From Actinomycetes bacterium (GTDB taxonomy: Bacteria; Actinomycetota; Actinomycetes; Actinomycetales; Actinomycetaceae), in contig JAEWEQ010000004.1 of NCBI GenBank assembly GCA_023389315.1, positions 1 to 51,661 on the forward strand: a DNA stretch of 51,661 nucleotides, read 5' to 3'. Under the pieces are notes generated by a model. The model was not told the origin of the DNA, ran no database searches, and saw only the letters and a list, made by a program, of their open reading frames with translations. The translations under genes and the position numbers were made by a program. Position 1 is the stretch's first letter; each line of letters opens with the position of its first letter. Below, piece by piece: positions 1 through 7,553 of the stretch.

Positions 1-54
1 ACGCCGATGGTACTGCACCCGCCAGGGTGTGGGAGAGTAGGAAACCACCGCAAC
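1..54 (+). rRNA. rrf: 5S ribosomal RNA, 3' end (partial)
   Basis: The first bases carry the conserved 3' half of bacterial 5S rRNA: GCCGATGGTACTGC, then CCCGCCAGGGTGTGGGAGAGTAGG reduced to the usual GGGAGAGTAGG box, ending in ACCGCAAC, which would pair with the 5' end of the molecule. The 5' part lies outside the window. This makes the left edge the end of an rRNA operon. The exact 3' end is estimated from the expected terminal helix. Confidence 0.9.
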
Positions 55-66
55 CAAACCCAAAAC

Positions 67-108
67 GGAGGACAACCCCAAAACACACAACAAAAGGGGT
101 TGTCCTCC
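67..108 (+). terminator. Terminator-like hairpin after 5S rRNA
   Basis: A perfect 13-bp inverted repeat (GGAGGACAACCCC / GGGGTTGTCCTCC) with a 16-nt A-rich loop lies 13 nt after the 5S end. There is no strong T-run after it. It most likely ends the rRNA operon. Its arms contain GGAGGAC, close to the octamer CGAGGACG that is repeated through the window. Confidence 0.8.
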
Positions 109-203
109 AAAACAATTAACCAAAAACCACGCCGACCTTCACACTAGAAGTCCCAGTTTGCTACTCTTTAACGGTCCAAAACGCTGGATTAAAAGGAGTA
201 ACA

Positions 204-449
204 ATGGACTTCAACAAGATGAAAGAAACCGTGGTTGGCAAGGCCCGCGAAATGATGGGCGACGAAGAAAAGACCGACGCCGCCTTGGACAAGGCCGCGG
301 ATCTGGTCAACAAGGCAACCGGCGGGAAGTACGCCGACAAGGTAGAGACTGCTCGCGCCGAAGCAGATAAGCGACTGGGCACCGAAGGTGTAGCCCAGGC
401 CGAGACCCCCGATCCCGCGACCGGGGCAGAAACCACCCCGGAACAGTAA
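204..449 (+). CDS. MT0933/Rv0909-type antitoxin-like small protein
   Basis: An 81-residue acidic, alanine-rich helical protein. The first part has the layout of the MT0933 antitoxin family: a short amphipathic start, then DKAADLVNKATGGKYADKVE at residues 28-47, which matches the family pattern of DKAGDLIDEKTGGKY followed by a helix. The tail from about residue 60 is low-complexity (Ala, Glu, Pro, Thr). The start is set by AAAAGGAGT seven bases before ATG. The family name comes from a mycobacterial toxin-antitoxin pair, but no toxin gene is next to this one: an rRNA operon lies upstream and an unrelated gene on the other strand downstream. It may therefore be a stand-alone stress-type protein. 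No DNA-binding motif is obvious. Confidence 0.75.
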   Translation: MDFNKMKETVVGKAREMMGDEEKTDAALDKAADLVNKATGGKYADKVETARAEADKRLGTEGVAQAETPDPATGAETTPEQ

Positions 450-507
450 AACTGCAACCGCCCGTAACTATCAGCTTTGCCGTTAGGCGAAACAGATTGC
501 TAAACGA

Positions 508-546
508 AGTGGCCTTCAACCCCGCATCAGCAGGTTGAAGGCCACT
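508..546. terminator. Bidirectional terminator between convergent genes
   Basis: A perfect 14-bp inverted repeat (AGTGGCCTTCAACC / GGTTGAAGGCCACT) with an 11-nt loop, followed by TTAGTT. It sits between the convergent small antitoxin-like gene and the GNAT gene and could serve both strands. Confidence 0.85.
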
Positions 547-594
547 TTAGTTATGCCCAAATAAAGGCAGGGGCCTACGCCCTCGTGAATGAAA

Positions 595-1284
595 CTAATC
601 GACCAGGCGCGCTTGCGATGCCAAGGCCAGCATGTTCTCCACCTCGGGCAGATAGTTACCCGCGGCGTCACGCGGTTCAGGTGAGGCCTCCACGTAGCGG
701 CGCACGAAACGCTCCACCGCGTCACCAAGCTGCGACTGCGATGCGCCAGGGTTAGTGGCGGTGCCGCCAAAAGCCAGCAGCAGCATGTGATCTACGCGCG
801 GCGCATCGGCAGCCACCAACGGCATCACGAAGGGCGTGTCGATTCGGCGAGCACCGTGGCGGAGGTAAAAACGCAGACGGGCGGTCGGATCACCCGTGGC
901 TTGCGAACCTTGGTGATAGTGCGGATCTTCCACCTCACCCACGATCAGGGTAGGAGAGAACTCATTCACCCACTGGGAAATGGTGTGGTCGAGTAGCTGG
1001 CCGCCCACGCCACGTCCTCGCCCGTTTTGGCCGACCGCCAACCAGGTCAACAAGATCACGTCGTCCGTGCCGGTCGGAGCGGTGCCGATCGCTACCGCCA
1101 GGGGCGCTGCGGTGGTACGGTCAAAAGCCGCTTCGGTTAGGAAGAGACCGCGGTTGAAGCCCTCGCGGAACTGCTGGGTGGAGGCCAGTTCAGAAGGCGG
1201 GAAGCTCGGCAGCAGGATCTGATCCACGATCTGCATGAACTCGGTTTCGTCACGGCACGAGCGGATTTCGAAGGCTTCAGTCAT
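595..1284 (-). CDS. GNAT-family N-acetyltransferase
   Basis: A 229-residue protein of the GNAT acetyltransferase fold. The acetyl-CoA pyrophosphate-binding loop is visible as QNGRGRGVGG at residues 86-95, preceded by the hydrophobic strand ILLTWLAVG (beta-4) and followed by a long helix. Upstream residues 1-60 hold the usual N-terminal helices. The substrate cannot be told from sequence. The reading frame is open for 65 codons further upstream, but that part is Pro/Arg-rich and looks translated from GC-rich intergenic DNA. I chose the ATG at 1284 because GGAG lies six to nine bases before it and the GNAT fold starts directly after. The gene stands alone, tail to tail with the small antitoxin-like gene. 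Confidence 0.8.
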   Translation of the reverse strand: MTEAFEIRSCRDETEFMQIVDQILLPSFPPSELASTQQFREGFNRGLFLTEAAFDRTTAAPLAVAIGTAPTGTDDVILLTWLAVGQNGRGRGVGGQLLDHTISQWVNEFSPTLIVGEVEDPHYHQGSQATGDPTARLRFYLRHGARRIDTPFVMPLVAADAPRVDHMLLLAFGGTATNPGASQSQLGDAVERFVRRYVEASPEPRDAAGNYLPEVENMLALASQARLVD

Positions 1285-1315
1285 GACTCCATTATCGCCG
1301 GTACGTGCCGGGGAA

Positions 1316-1459
1316 CGAAAACGGGTGGGCGCGGGAAGGGAAACGTGCCGTGGGCGCAAGGGCGATGGCGGCCGCGGTGGAAGGCAAACGTGCCGCGGGC
1401 ACAGCAGATAGGTCGGCGCAACGCAGATGGGCGGGCGCGCAGGAGCGAAAACGGGTGGG
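1316..1459. repeat. Short direct repeats between pmt and the GNAT gene
   Basis: Two direct repeat pairs are interleaved: CGAAAACGGGTGGG at 1316-1329 and 1446-1459, and AAACGTGCCGYGGGC at 1341-1355 and 1386-1400. The gap lies between two minus-strand genes. I see no terminator here. These look like remnants of local duplication. Confidence 0.6.
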
Positions 1460-1475
1460 GAGCGTTGCGACGCCC

Positions 1476-3266
1476 TCAAACCCAGCTAGGTAGCCACATA
1501 CGCCAATGCCAGGTGGTGCGATCCACCAACATTCCCGACCAAATCGGGAAGAAGAAAACGAAACACGCCACCACCAGCAGCAGGCTCAACCCCACCACCA
1601 ACAGCAGTAACTTGCGACGCTTCGACCCGTCCTCGGACTGAAAAGCACGGCGCCACAAAACCACCAGGCACCACGTGAACAGCAAAGCCACGAACGGGGA
1701 AAACACCACCGTGTAGAAGTTGAAAGTCGTGCGATCCAAGTACGCGAACCACGGTAGGAACGTACCCGCGTAGCCGAGGGCCACAATCGCCAGAGGATAG
1801 CCCTCGCCCGGCTGTAAACGCCGGCTCGCGACCATCACCACTGCGAAAACCATGCCCGCCAACGCCAACCACCACAGCGCCGGATTACCCAAAGCCAACA
1901 GCGCGCGCACACAGTCACCGCTGGAACAACCATCAGTTTGGGTCTCGAAAGCCACCGACGTGGGCCGCCACTGAATCAGCCACTGGTAAGCCGACGACAT
2001 ATAAGCATGTTCAGAGGACAGGGAAGAGTGGAACCTGAACATCTGCACGTGGTAGTCCACCCACTGATTGAGCACCGCGTTGAAACCGGTCTGCCCGTCA
2101 CGGCCCCACGACTTCGGATGCGCAAACCACGACCACCACGAAGCCACATACACCGCGAGGGCGGTGGGAACCAGATAGAAGAAAGCTGGCACGCCCTCGA
2201 TGAAGATCCCACCGAAGAACCAGTTCTTGAGCTTGCCACGGCGCACCACGACCTCGTCAATCACCACGAAAATACCAATCGCCGCCAAGACATACAGGCC
2301 CGACCACTTCACCGACGTAGCAAGACCAGCCATGATGCCGGCCGCGAGCAGCCAGGGGCGTGACCCGGCGTGGGGGCCGAAACCGCCGGCGGTCGGGTCG
2401 ACCTTCGCCAGCTGCACCAATAGGCGAGGACGGTAAGCGCGCCGGTCCAACACCACGCACAACACCGCCGCCACCGTGAACAGGGCGAGGAACACATCCA
2501 ACAGTCCGATGCGGGACAACACGATGGAAACCCCATCGAAAGACAGCGCCAACCCAGCGACGGCGACCGCGCCGTGGGTGCCGAACAGGTGCCACGCTAG
2601 GCGGCACAGCAACGTCACCGTCAGGATCCCGGCGATCGCGGTGGCGATGCGCCAACCCACCGGGTTCATGCCGAACACATCCATCCCCAAGGCAATCAGC
2701 CACTTACCGGTCTGCGGGTGCACCACGTAGGACGGGTCAGTGGTGAGGGCGGAAAAATCCGCCTTCGCAAAGGCTGCGTTGATGGCGTCGCGAGCGGCGT
2801 TTTCGCCCTCGCCCACCGCGGGCCAGGAGGAGGGGACTGCCCACTTGCCCTCATAGCCGAGGGTCTTCAGGGCGTAAGCATCCTTCACGTAGTAGGTTTC
2901 GTCGAACACTAGGCGGTGGATCTTCCCGATCAGCGGCAGGCGCGCGAGGGCGGCCACTGCGGTTAGCACGAGCGTGAGGTACCAGGCGCGCGGGTCGTGC
3001 TTGGTGAGCCATGCGGTTGCCGCGCTGGCGCGTTGGCTCCAGCTTGCCTTGGACTTAGTAGCGGCGTGGGAGCGGCGCGCGTGGCGCGGCCCGGAGCCAG
3101 GGGACTGGGGGCTGCGCGGCGTCGGGATGGCCGAGTCGGCCTCACGCGCACCAGAGCTAGGGGACTGGGGACTTAGAGGCTTAGGACTGTGCGACTCGGG
3201 GCTGCGCGGCTGAGGGCTACGCGGCTTGGAACTGGAATCGTCGGTGATCGGAAGGTTTGCATCCAC
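1476..3266 (-). CDS. pmt: Protein O-mannosyltransferase (dolichyl-phosphate-mannose-protein type, Pmt)
   Basis: A 596-residue polytopic membrane enzyme of the GT39/PMT family, which moves mannose from polyprenyl-phosphate-mannose to Ser/Thr of proteins during Sec export. The family acidic pair in the first extracytoplasmic loop is seen as HRLVFDETYYVKDAY (Asp-Glu about residues 122-123). Many hydrophobic segments follow up to the C-terminus. The first ~90 residues are a cytoplasmic low-complexity tail with repeats of Ser-Pro-Gln/Lys, longer than in the ~500-residue mycobacterial enzyme. The start is placed at GTG 3266, which has AGGA ten bases upstream; the open frame continues to 3371 but that would overlap the divergent rsmI. 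Divergent pairing with rsmI is common in Actinobacteria. Confidence 0.9.
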   Translation of the reverse strand: MDANLPITDDSSSKPRSPQPRSPESHSPKPLSPQSPSSGAREADSAIPTPRSPQSPGSGPRHARRSHAATKSKASWSQRASAATAWLTKHDPRAWYLTLVLTAVAALARLPLIGKIHRLVFDETYYVKDAYALKTLGYEGKWAVPSSWPAVGEGENAARDAINAAFAKADFSALTTDPSYVVHPQTGKWLIALGMDVFGMNPVGWRIATAIAGILTVTLLCRLAWHLFGTHGAVAVAGLALSFDGVSIVLSRIGLLDVFLALFTVAAVLCVVLDRRAYRPRLLVQLAKVDPTAGGFGPHAGSRPWLLAAGIMAGLATSVKWSGLYVLAAIGIFVVIDEVVVRRGKLKNWFFGGIFIEGVPAFFYLVPTALAVYVASWWSWFAHPKSWGRDGQTGFNAVLNQWVDYHVQMFRFHSSLSSEHAYMSSAYQWLIQWRPTSVAFETQTDGCSSGDCVRALLALGNPALWWLALAGMVFAVVMVASRRLQPGEGYPLAIVALGYAGTFLPWFAYLDRTTFNFYTVVFSPFVALLFTWCLVVLWRRAFQSEDGSKRRKLLLLVVGLSLLLVVACFVFFFPIWSGMLVDRTTWHWRMWLPSWV

Positions 3267-3342
3267 AAGGTAGATCCTACTGGGTTGGGCCGGGAGCGGA
3301 GGGCACGGTCTCAGCGGGTATGGAATGTGGCATCCTGGGAAC

Positions 3343-4263
3343 ATGACAAGCCACCCGCACTCAGAACGCACGAACGAGCACCCCAGCGAGCATCCCAGCC
3401 GGCACCCCAGTCACCACCCCAGCGACCACCCCGGCCGCATCCTCCTGGCAGCCACCCCCATCGGGGACAGCGACGACGCCTCCCCACGCCTGCTGCAGGC
3501 ACTGCAAAACGCGGACCTGATCGCGGCTGAAGATACCCGCAAACTCCTCGCCCTGTGCAAACGCATTGGAGTGCAACTACGCGCCGAGGTCCTGGCCGTG
3601 CACGAACATAACGAAGCGGACCGAGCTGCGCGCCTGGTGGATCGCGCCGCCCAGGGTGAGAACATCCTGCTGGTTTCCGACGCCGGCATGCCCACCGTCT
3701 CCGACCCCGGGTTCCGCCTGGTCAACGCCGCCATCGACGCCGGGGTGCCCGTCTCGGCCCTACCCGGCCCCTCCGCCGTACTCACCGCCCTCGCCGTGTC
3801 TGGCCTACCGTCGGACCGTTTCTGCTTCGAGGGATTCGCCCCCCGCCGCGACGGGGAACGCGCCCGCTACTTCGCCGACCTGCGCGGGGAAACCCGCACC
3901 ATGGTGTTCTTCGAATCCCCCCGACGCCTGCACTCCACCCTGGCCGCCATGGCTGGACAGTGGGGAGAGCAGCGGCGGGCGGCAGTATGTCGGGAACTGA
4001 CGAAAACCCACGAGGAGATCCTACGCGGCACCCTGGCGGAGCTAGTGGAAGCCACCAGTGGGGAAGTGCGCGGAGAAATCACCGTGGTGGTGGCTGGGGC
4101 GCAGCGCGAGGACGTGCGCGCCGCCGACCACGTGGGCGCGGTACTGCAGTTGGCGGGGGAAGGCATGCGGCTCAAAGACGCCGCCAAGCAGGTGGGAGCC
4201 GCCACCGGAGCCCGAGCCAACGACCTGTACCGGGCGGCGCTGGCGCGCGGGGAAGGCGACTGA
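3343..4263 (+). CDS. rsmI: 16S rRNA (cytidine-1402-2'-O)-methyltransferase RsmI
   Basis: A 306-residue SAM-dependent methyltransferase of the tetrapyrrole-methylase fold that 2'-O-methylates C1402 in the ribosomal decoding centre. Family blocks are clear: GRILLAATPIGDSDDASPR, AAEDTRKL, HEHNE, LVSDAGMPTVSDPG, ALPGPSAVLTALAVSGLP, FEGFAPR, MVFFESPRRL and VCRELTKTHEE. The C-terminal helical part is KDAAKQVGAATGARANDLY. The start at ATG 3343 has GGGA just upstream; an ATG at 3325 has no better site. Residues about 4-28 hold an unusual run of His-Pro-Ser repeats before the fold begins, not usual in RsmI. Gene is divergent from pmt and 134 bp upstream of metG. Confidence 0.95.
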   Translation: MTSHPHSERTNEHPSEHPSRHPSHHPSDHPGRILLAATPIGDSDDASPRLLQALQNADLIAAEDTRKLLALCKRIGVQLRAEVLAVHEHNEADRAARLVDRAAQGENILLVSDAGMPTVSDPGFRLVNAAIDAGVPVSALPGPSAVLTALAVSGLPSDRFCFEGFAPRRDGERARYFADLRGETRTMVFFESPRRLHSTLAAMAGQWGEQRRAAVCRELTKTHEEILRGTLAELVEATSGEVRGEITVVVAGAQREDVRAADHVGAVLQLAGEGMRLKDAAKQVGAATGARANDLYRAALARGEGD

Positions 4264-4397
4264 CCGGTTACGCGGTGAAGGTGGCGGCGCCGGGGGCGGA
4301 CACTGGCCGGGAAAACGGGGCGCCACGTCCTCGCCAATCCCACCACAAAACCGGCGCGAAGTGGAGAATGACGCGGGAAAACCACTAGGCTAGAGAC

Positions 4398-6206
4398 ATG
4401 AGTCGTATCCTGTCTGCAGTTGCTTGGCCCTACGCCAACGGTCCGCGCCACATCGGCCACGTCGCCGGTTTCGGTGTCCCCTCCGACGTTTTCTCCCGCT
4501 ACATGCGAATGGCAGGTCACGACGTACTCATGGTGTCCGGCACCGACGAACACGGCACCCCCATCCTGGTGGCCGCCGACGCCCAAGGGGTAAGCGCCCG
4601 CGAACTCGCCAACGCCAACAACCGCCTCATCGTGGAGGACCTGCTGGCGCTGGGACTGTCCTACGACCTGTTCACCCGCACCACCACCGGCAACCACTAC
4701 CAAGTAGTGCAAGCCATGTTCGAAGTGGTACGCGACAACGGCTACATGCTGGTGCAAACCACCCACGGCGCTATCTCCCCATCGTCGGGCCGCACCCTGC
4801 CTGACCGTTACATTGAAGGCACCTGCCCGATCTGTGGGGCCGAGGGCGCGCGCGGCGACCAGTGTGACGCCTGCGGAAATCAGCTTGACCCCACCGACCT
4901 GATCAACCCGGTCTCGCGCATCAACGGGGAGACCCCCGAGTTCGTGGAAACCGACCACTACTTCTTGGACCTACCCGCCCTCGCCGGAGCCCTCTCCAAG
5001 TGGCTGGATGAGCGCGAAGAATCAGGCAAGTGGCGACCGAACGTCATTAAGTTCTCCCAAAACTTCCTGGCCGATGTGCGCCCGCGCGCCATGACCCGTG
5101 ACATTGACTGGGGTATCCCGGTGCCCGGGTGGGAAGACCAACCCGGCAAACGCCTGTACGTGTGGTTCGACGCGGTGGTGGGCTACCTGTCGGCCTCCAT
5201 CGAGTGGGCGCGCCGCAGCGGCGACCCGGAAGCCTGGCGCAAATGGTGGAATGACCCCGAAGCCCTGTCCTACTACTTCATGGGTAAAGACAACATCGTC
5301 TTCCACTCCCAGATTTGGCCCGCCGAACTACTGGGCTACAACGGGGCCGGTGACAAGGGCGGGCAGCCCGGTAACTTCGGCACCTTGAACCTACCCACCG
5401 AGGTGGTGTCCTCAGAGTTCCTCACCATGGAGGGACGCAAGTTCGCGTCCTCGCGCGGCATCGTCATCTACGTGCGCGACATGCTCCAGCGCTACCAGCC
5501 TGACGCGCTGCGCTACTTCATTTCCGCCGCCGGCCCAGAGAACTCCGACGCTGACTTCACCTGGGCGGAGTTCGTGCGCCGCACCAACTCCGAACTGGTG
5601 GCCGGGTGGGGGAACCTGGTGAACCGCACCGCCTCCATGATCGCTAAACGCTTCGGCCAAATCCCCACCCCCGGTCAGTTCGAAGACATCGACCGGGAAC
5701 TGCTTGACGCGGTGGAAGCCGGCTTCGCCGAAGTAGGTGGGCTGATTCGCGCCCACCGGCAAAAAGCTGCCCTGGCTGCCATCATGCGCCTAGTGGGGGA
5801 GGCCAACCGGTACGTGAACGACACCGCGCCGTTCAAGCTGAAGGCCGAGGACGAACTGCCGCGCCTGGGCACCATTTTGTTCACCTTGGCGCAAGTGGTC
5901 TCTGACTTGAACCACATGATGGCACCGTTCCTCCCGCACTCGGCCAACGCCATCCACGCCACCCTGGGCGGGCAGGGACAGGTGGCACCGATGCCACGCC
6001 TCGAAGAGGTCACCGACTTGGACACCACCAACGAGGACGGGTCGCCGCGCCAGTACCCCATCATCACTGGTGACTACACCGCTGCGCCCACTTGGGAACG
6101 CCACCCCGTCACCCCGGGGACCGCGGTGGGCAAGCCGAAGCCAGTGTTCGTCAAGCTCGACGATTCGGTGGTGGAAGAGGAACTGGCCCGCTACGCGGGA
6201 ATCTGA
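4398..6206 (+). CDS. metG: Methionyl-tRNA synthetase
   Basis: A 602-residue class I aminoacyl-tRNA synthetase that charges tRNA-Met. The HIGH signature is at residues 18-21 (YANGPRHIGH), and the KMSKS loop appears as the variant KFASS at 348-352, a form found in many actinobacterial enzymes. Between them lies the zinc knuckle with two CxxC pairs (CPIC and CDAC). The catalytic-domain motif YFMGKDNIVFHSQIWPAELL is present, then the alpha-helical anticodon domain. No C-terminal EMAP-type tRNA-binding domain is present. It follows rsmI on the same strand, and the ATG lies just after a short intergenic stretch containing one CGTCCTCG. Confidence 0.97.
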   Translation: MSRILSAVAWPYANGPRHIGHVAGFGVPSDVFSRYMRMAGHDVLMVSGTDEHGTPILVAADAQGVSARELANANNRLIVEDLLALGLSYDLFTRTTTGNHYQVVQAMFEVVRDNGYMLVQTTHGAISPSSGRTLPDRYIEGTCPICGAEGARGDQCDACGNQLDPTDLINPVSRINGETPEFVETDHYFLDLPALAGALSKWLDEREESGKWRPNVIKFSQNFLADVRPRAMTRDIDWGIPVPGWEDQPGKRLYVWFDAVVGYLSASIEWARRSGDPEAWRKWWNDPEALSYYFMGKDNIVFHSQIWPAELLGYNGAGDKGGQPGNFGTLNLPTEVVSSEFLTMEGRKFASSRGIVIYVRDMLQRYQPDALRYFISAAGPENSDADFTWAEFVRRTNSELVAGWGNLVNRTASMIAKRFGQIPTPGQFEDIDRELLDAVEAGFAEVGGLIRAHRQKAALAAIMRLVGEANRYVNDTAPFKLKAEDELPRLGTILFTLAQVVSDLNHMMAPFLPHSANAIHATLGGQGQVAPMPRLEEVTDLDTTNEDGSPRQYPIITGDYTAAPTWERHPVTPGTAVGKPKPVFVKLDDSVVEEELARYAGI

Positions 6207-6265
6207 GGCGCGCTGGCGGGCAACGTTTCGCGCCCGCACGGGCGGCTAACACGCTGCACACAGGG

Positions 6266-6296
6266 AGGTGCTGGTCGCGAGTAACGACCAGCACCT
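6266..6296 (+). terminator. Terminator after metG
   Basis: A perfect 12-bp stem (AGGTGCTGGTCG / CGACCAGCACCT) with a 7-nt loop, 60 nt after the metG stop. It lies between metG and the convergent DUF3021 gene. Confidence 0.85.
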
Positions 6297-6327
6297 GAAG
6301 GCTGCGTTCAACCGCGGAACACAGTAG

Positions 6328-6840
6328 CTAGGAACCCTGGCGAGCGGCGTTAATGCGCGCCACACTACGGGCGGTAACCACGTAGATCGCCAGCCAGATG
6401 AGCGCGAACACGCCCAGTACTACGGCCGCGAAGCCCAGCAACGGCCAGCCGAGCGGCACCCAGCGCAGGACCATAGCGGCCAGCACCAGCGAGGCGGTGG
6501 TGACCACGGCGTGCACCGCGGTGGCGCGCCCCAAAGACCAGGTTTCGAAGTCGAACACTTCAGAACTGAGGCCCACCACGGCCCCCAATGCTAGGTACAC
6601 AAGCCGTTCAATCAAAACCGCCGTGTGCTGGTTCGCGAACTGCTCCAAGAACTGCGGCGAGCCGGGCACATAGGTGCTAGATTCCAGCGCGGAGAACAGC
6701 AGCTCGAGACAAGATCCGATGAACAGCCCGACCAATGCATAGAGGGCGATTCGCCACCCCAGTGGCGCGCGCACTCCGGTGGCACAGCGAGCTTCCCCAG
6801 CTGGCTCCGAGTCAAAACGAGAAATCGAGTGGTTAGTCAT
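6328..6840 (-). CDS. DUF3021 family membrane protein
   Basis: A 170-residue protein with four predicted membrane segments (IALYALVGLFIGSCLELLF, a second around LVYLALGAVVGL, a third VVTTASLVLAAMVL, a fourth WPLLGFAAVVLGVFALIWL). Length, four-helix layout and the gene order directly after a LytTR regulator match DUF3021 proteins, which are usually encoded in two-gene operons with LytTR DNA-binding proteins and are thought to act as their membrane partners or antagonists. Start ATG 6840 has TAGGAG nine bases upstream. It lies 63 bp downstream of the LytTR gene on the same strand; one CGAGGACG sits in that gap. Substrate or signal is unknown. Confidence 0.8.
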   Translation of the reverse strand: MTNHSISRFDSEPAGEARCATGVRAPLGWRIALYALVGLFIGSCLELLFSALESSTYVPGSPQFLEQFANQHTAVLIERLVYLALGAVVGLSSEVFDFETWSLGRATAVHAVVTTASLVLAAMVLRWVPLGWPLLGFAAVVLGVFALIWLAIYVVTARSVARINAARQGS

Positions 6841-6903
6841 GATGATCTCCTAAATCAAGCGAGGACGGTACAAAAGTGGGTACGACAGGTAGCTGGTTGG
6901 CGG

Positions 6904-7353
6904 TCAGATACCCAGCGCGCGGCGAAACGCGGGCAGCGACCGGCGCGAGACGAAACAACGGGTTCCATCCGCCAAACTCAAACCGATAGAAACGGAAGTA
7001 GATAGATCCAGGCGTTTGACCGCCGCGAGATTCACGATTTCACCTTGGTTAATGCGGATGAACTCGTTGGCTGGCAATACCGATTCGAGCTCGTGCATGC
7101 GGGCGCGAACCTGCCAGTCACCATCGCCAGTGTGAGCGAAGACTTTCTTATCGGCGGTGAAAAACCGCATGACCTCGCGCAAGTGAAGCACCCGGGCCTC
7201 CGCGCCGCGCACCCCCACTAAACGGGTGGGGTGGGGCTGGTCGATAGTGCGGACAAAGGCCTGCAGGCGGGCGACCTGCTCATCCAGGGCGCGGGCGCGC
7301 ACGTGCACCTGCGGTGTCTCCACCTGGGGGTCAATTTCCAGATGAAAATCCAT
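6904..7353 (-). CDS. LytTR-family DNA-binding transcriptional regulator
   Basis: A 149-residue regulator with a C-terminal LytTR domain (about residues 50-147): VLHLREVMRFFTADKKVFAH, the central RARMHELESVLPANEFIRIN and the QGEIVNLAAVKRL segment are typical of the ten-stranded LytTR fold. There is no receiver domain in front; the N-terminal ~45 residues form a short coil. This stand-alone LytTR plus DUF3021 arrangement is known mainly from Firmicutes, where such pairs autoregulate. Start ATG 7353 has AAAGGAG seven to eight bases upstream. The target genes are not visible; autoregulation is an inference. Confidence 0.88.
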   Translation of the reverse strand: MDFHLEIDPQVETPQVHVRARALDEQVARLQAFVRTIDQPHPTRLVGVRGAEARVLHLREVMRFFTADKKVFAHTGDGDWQVRARMHELESVLPANEFIRINQGEIVNLAAVKRLDLSTSVSIGLSLADGTRCFVSRRSLPAFRRALGI

Positions 7354-7469
7354 CTCGCGAACTCCTTTCGTCGCTGCGTTTTCTAACTGGTTAAAGTCTA
7401 AAAGCCTCGCCCCGCCCCTCCCTAGCTGGTGGCGACAAGCGGTAGTTGCCGGGCGCTAAGCGGCAAAAA

Positions 7470-7507
7470 TAGGCCCGGCCGAGGCGGTAAAACCTCGGCC
7501 GGGCCTA
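7470..7507 (-). terminator. Rho-independent terminator of the cstR/CoADR operon
   Basis: A 15-bp perfect inverted repeat (TAGGCCCGGCCGAGG and complement) with an 8-nt loop. Read on the minus strand it is followed by ATTTTTG, so it is a classic intrinsic terminator for the operon that ends at 7554. Confidence 0.92.
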
Positions 7508-7553
7508 GAGAGGAAAGGGCACTGCGCCAACTGCGTGGACCGCCCTCGGGAAA

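Noticed and set aside
3867..4958. 363-residue minus-strand open frame
   Set aside because: Antisense to rsmI and metG; no SD and no family motif.
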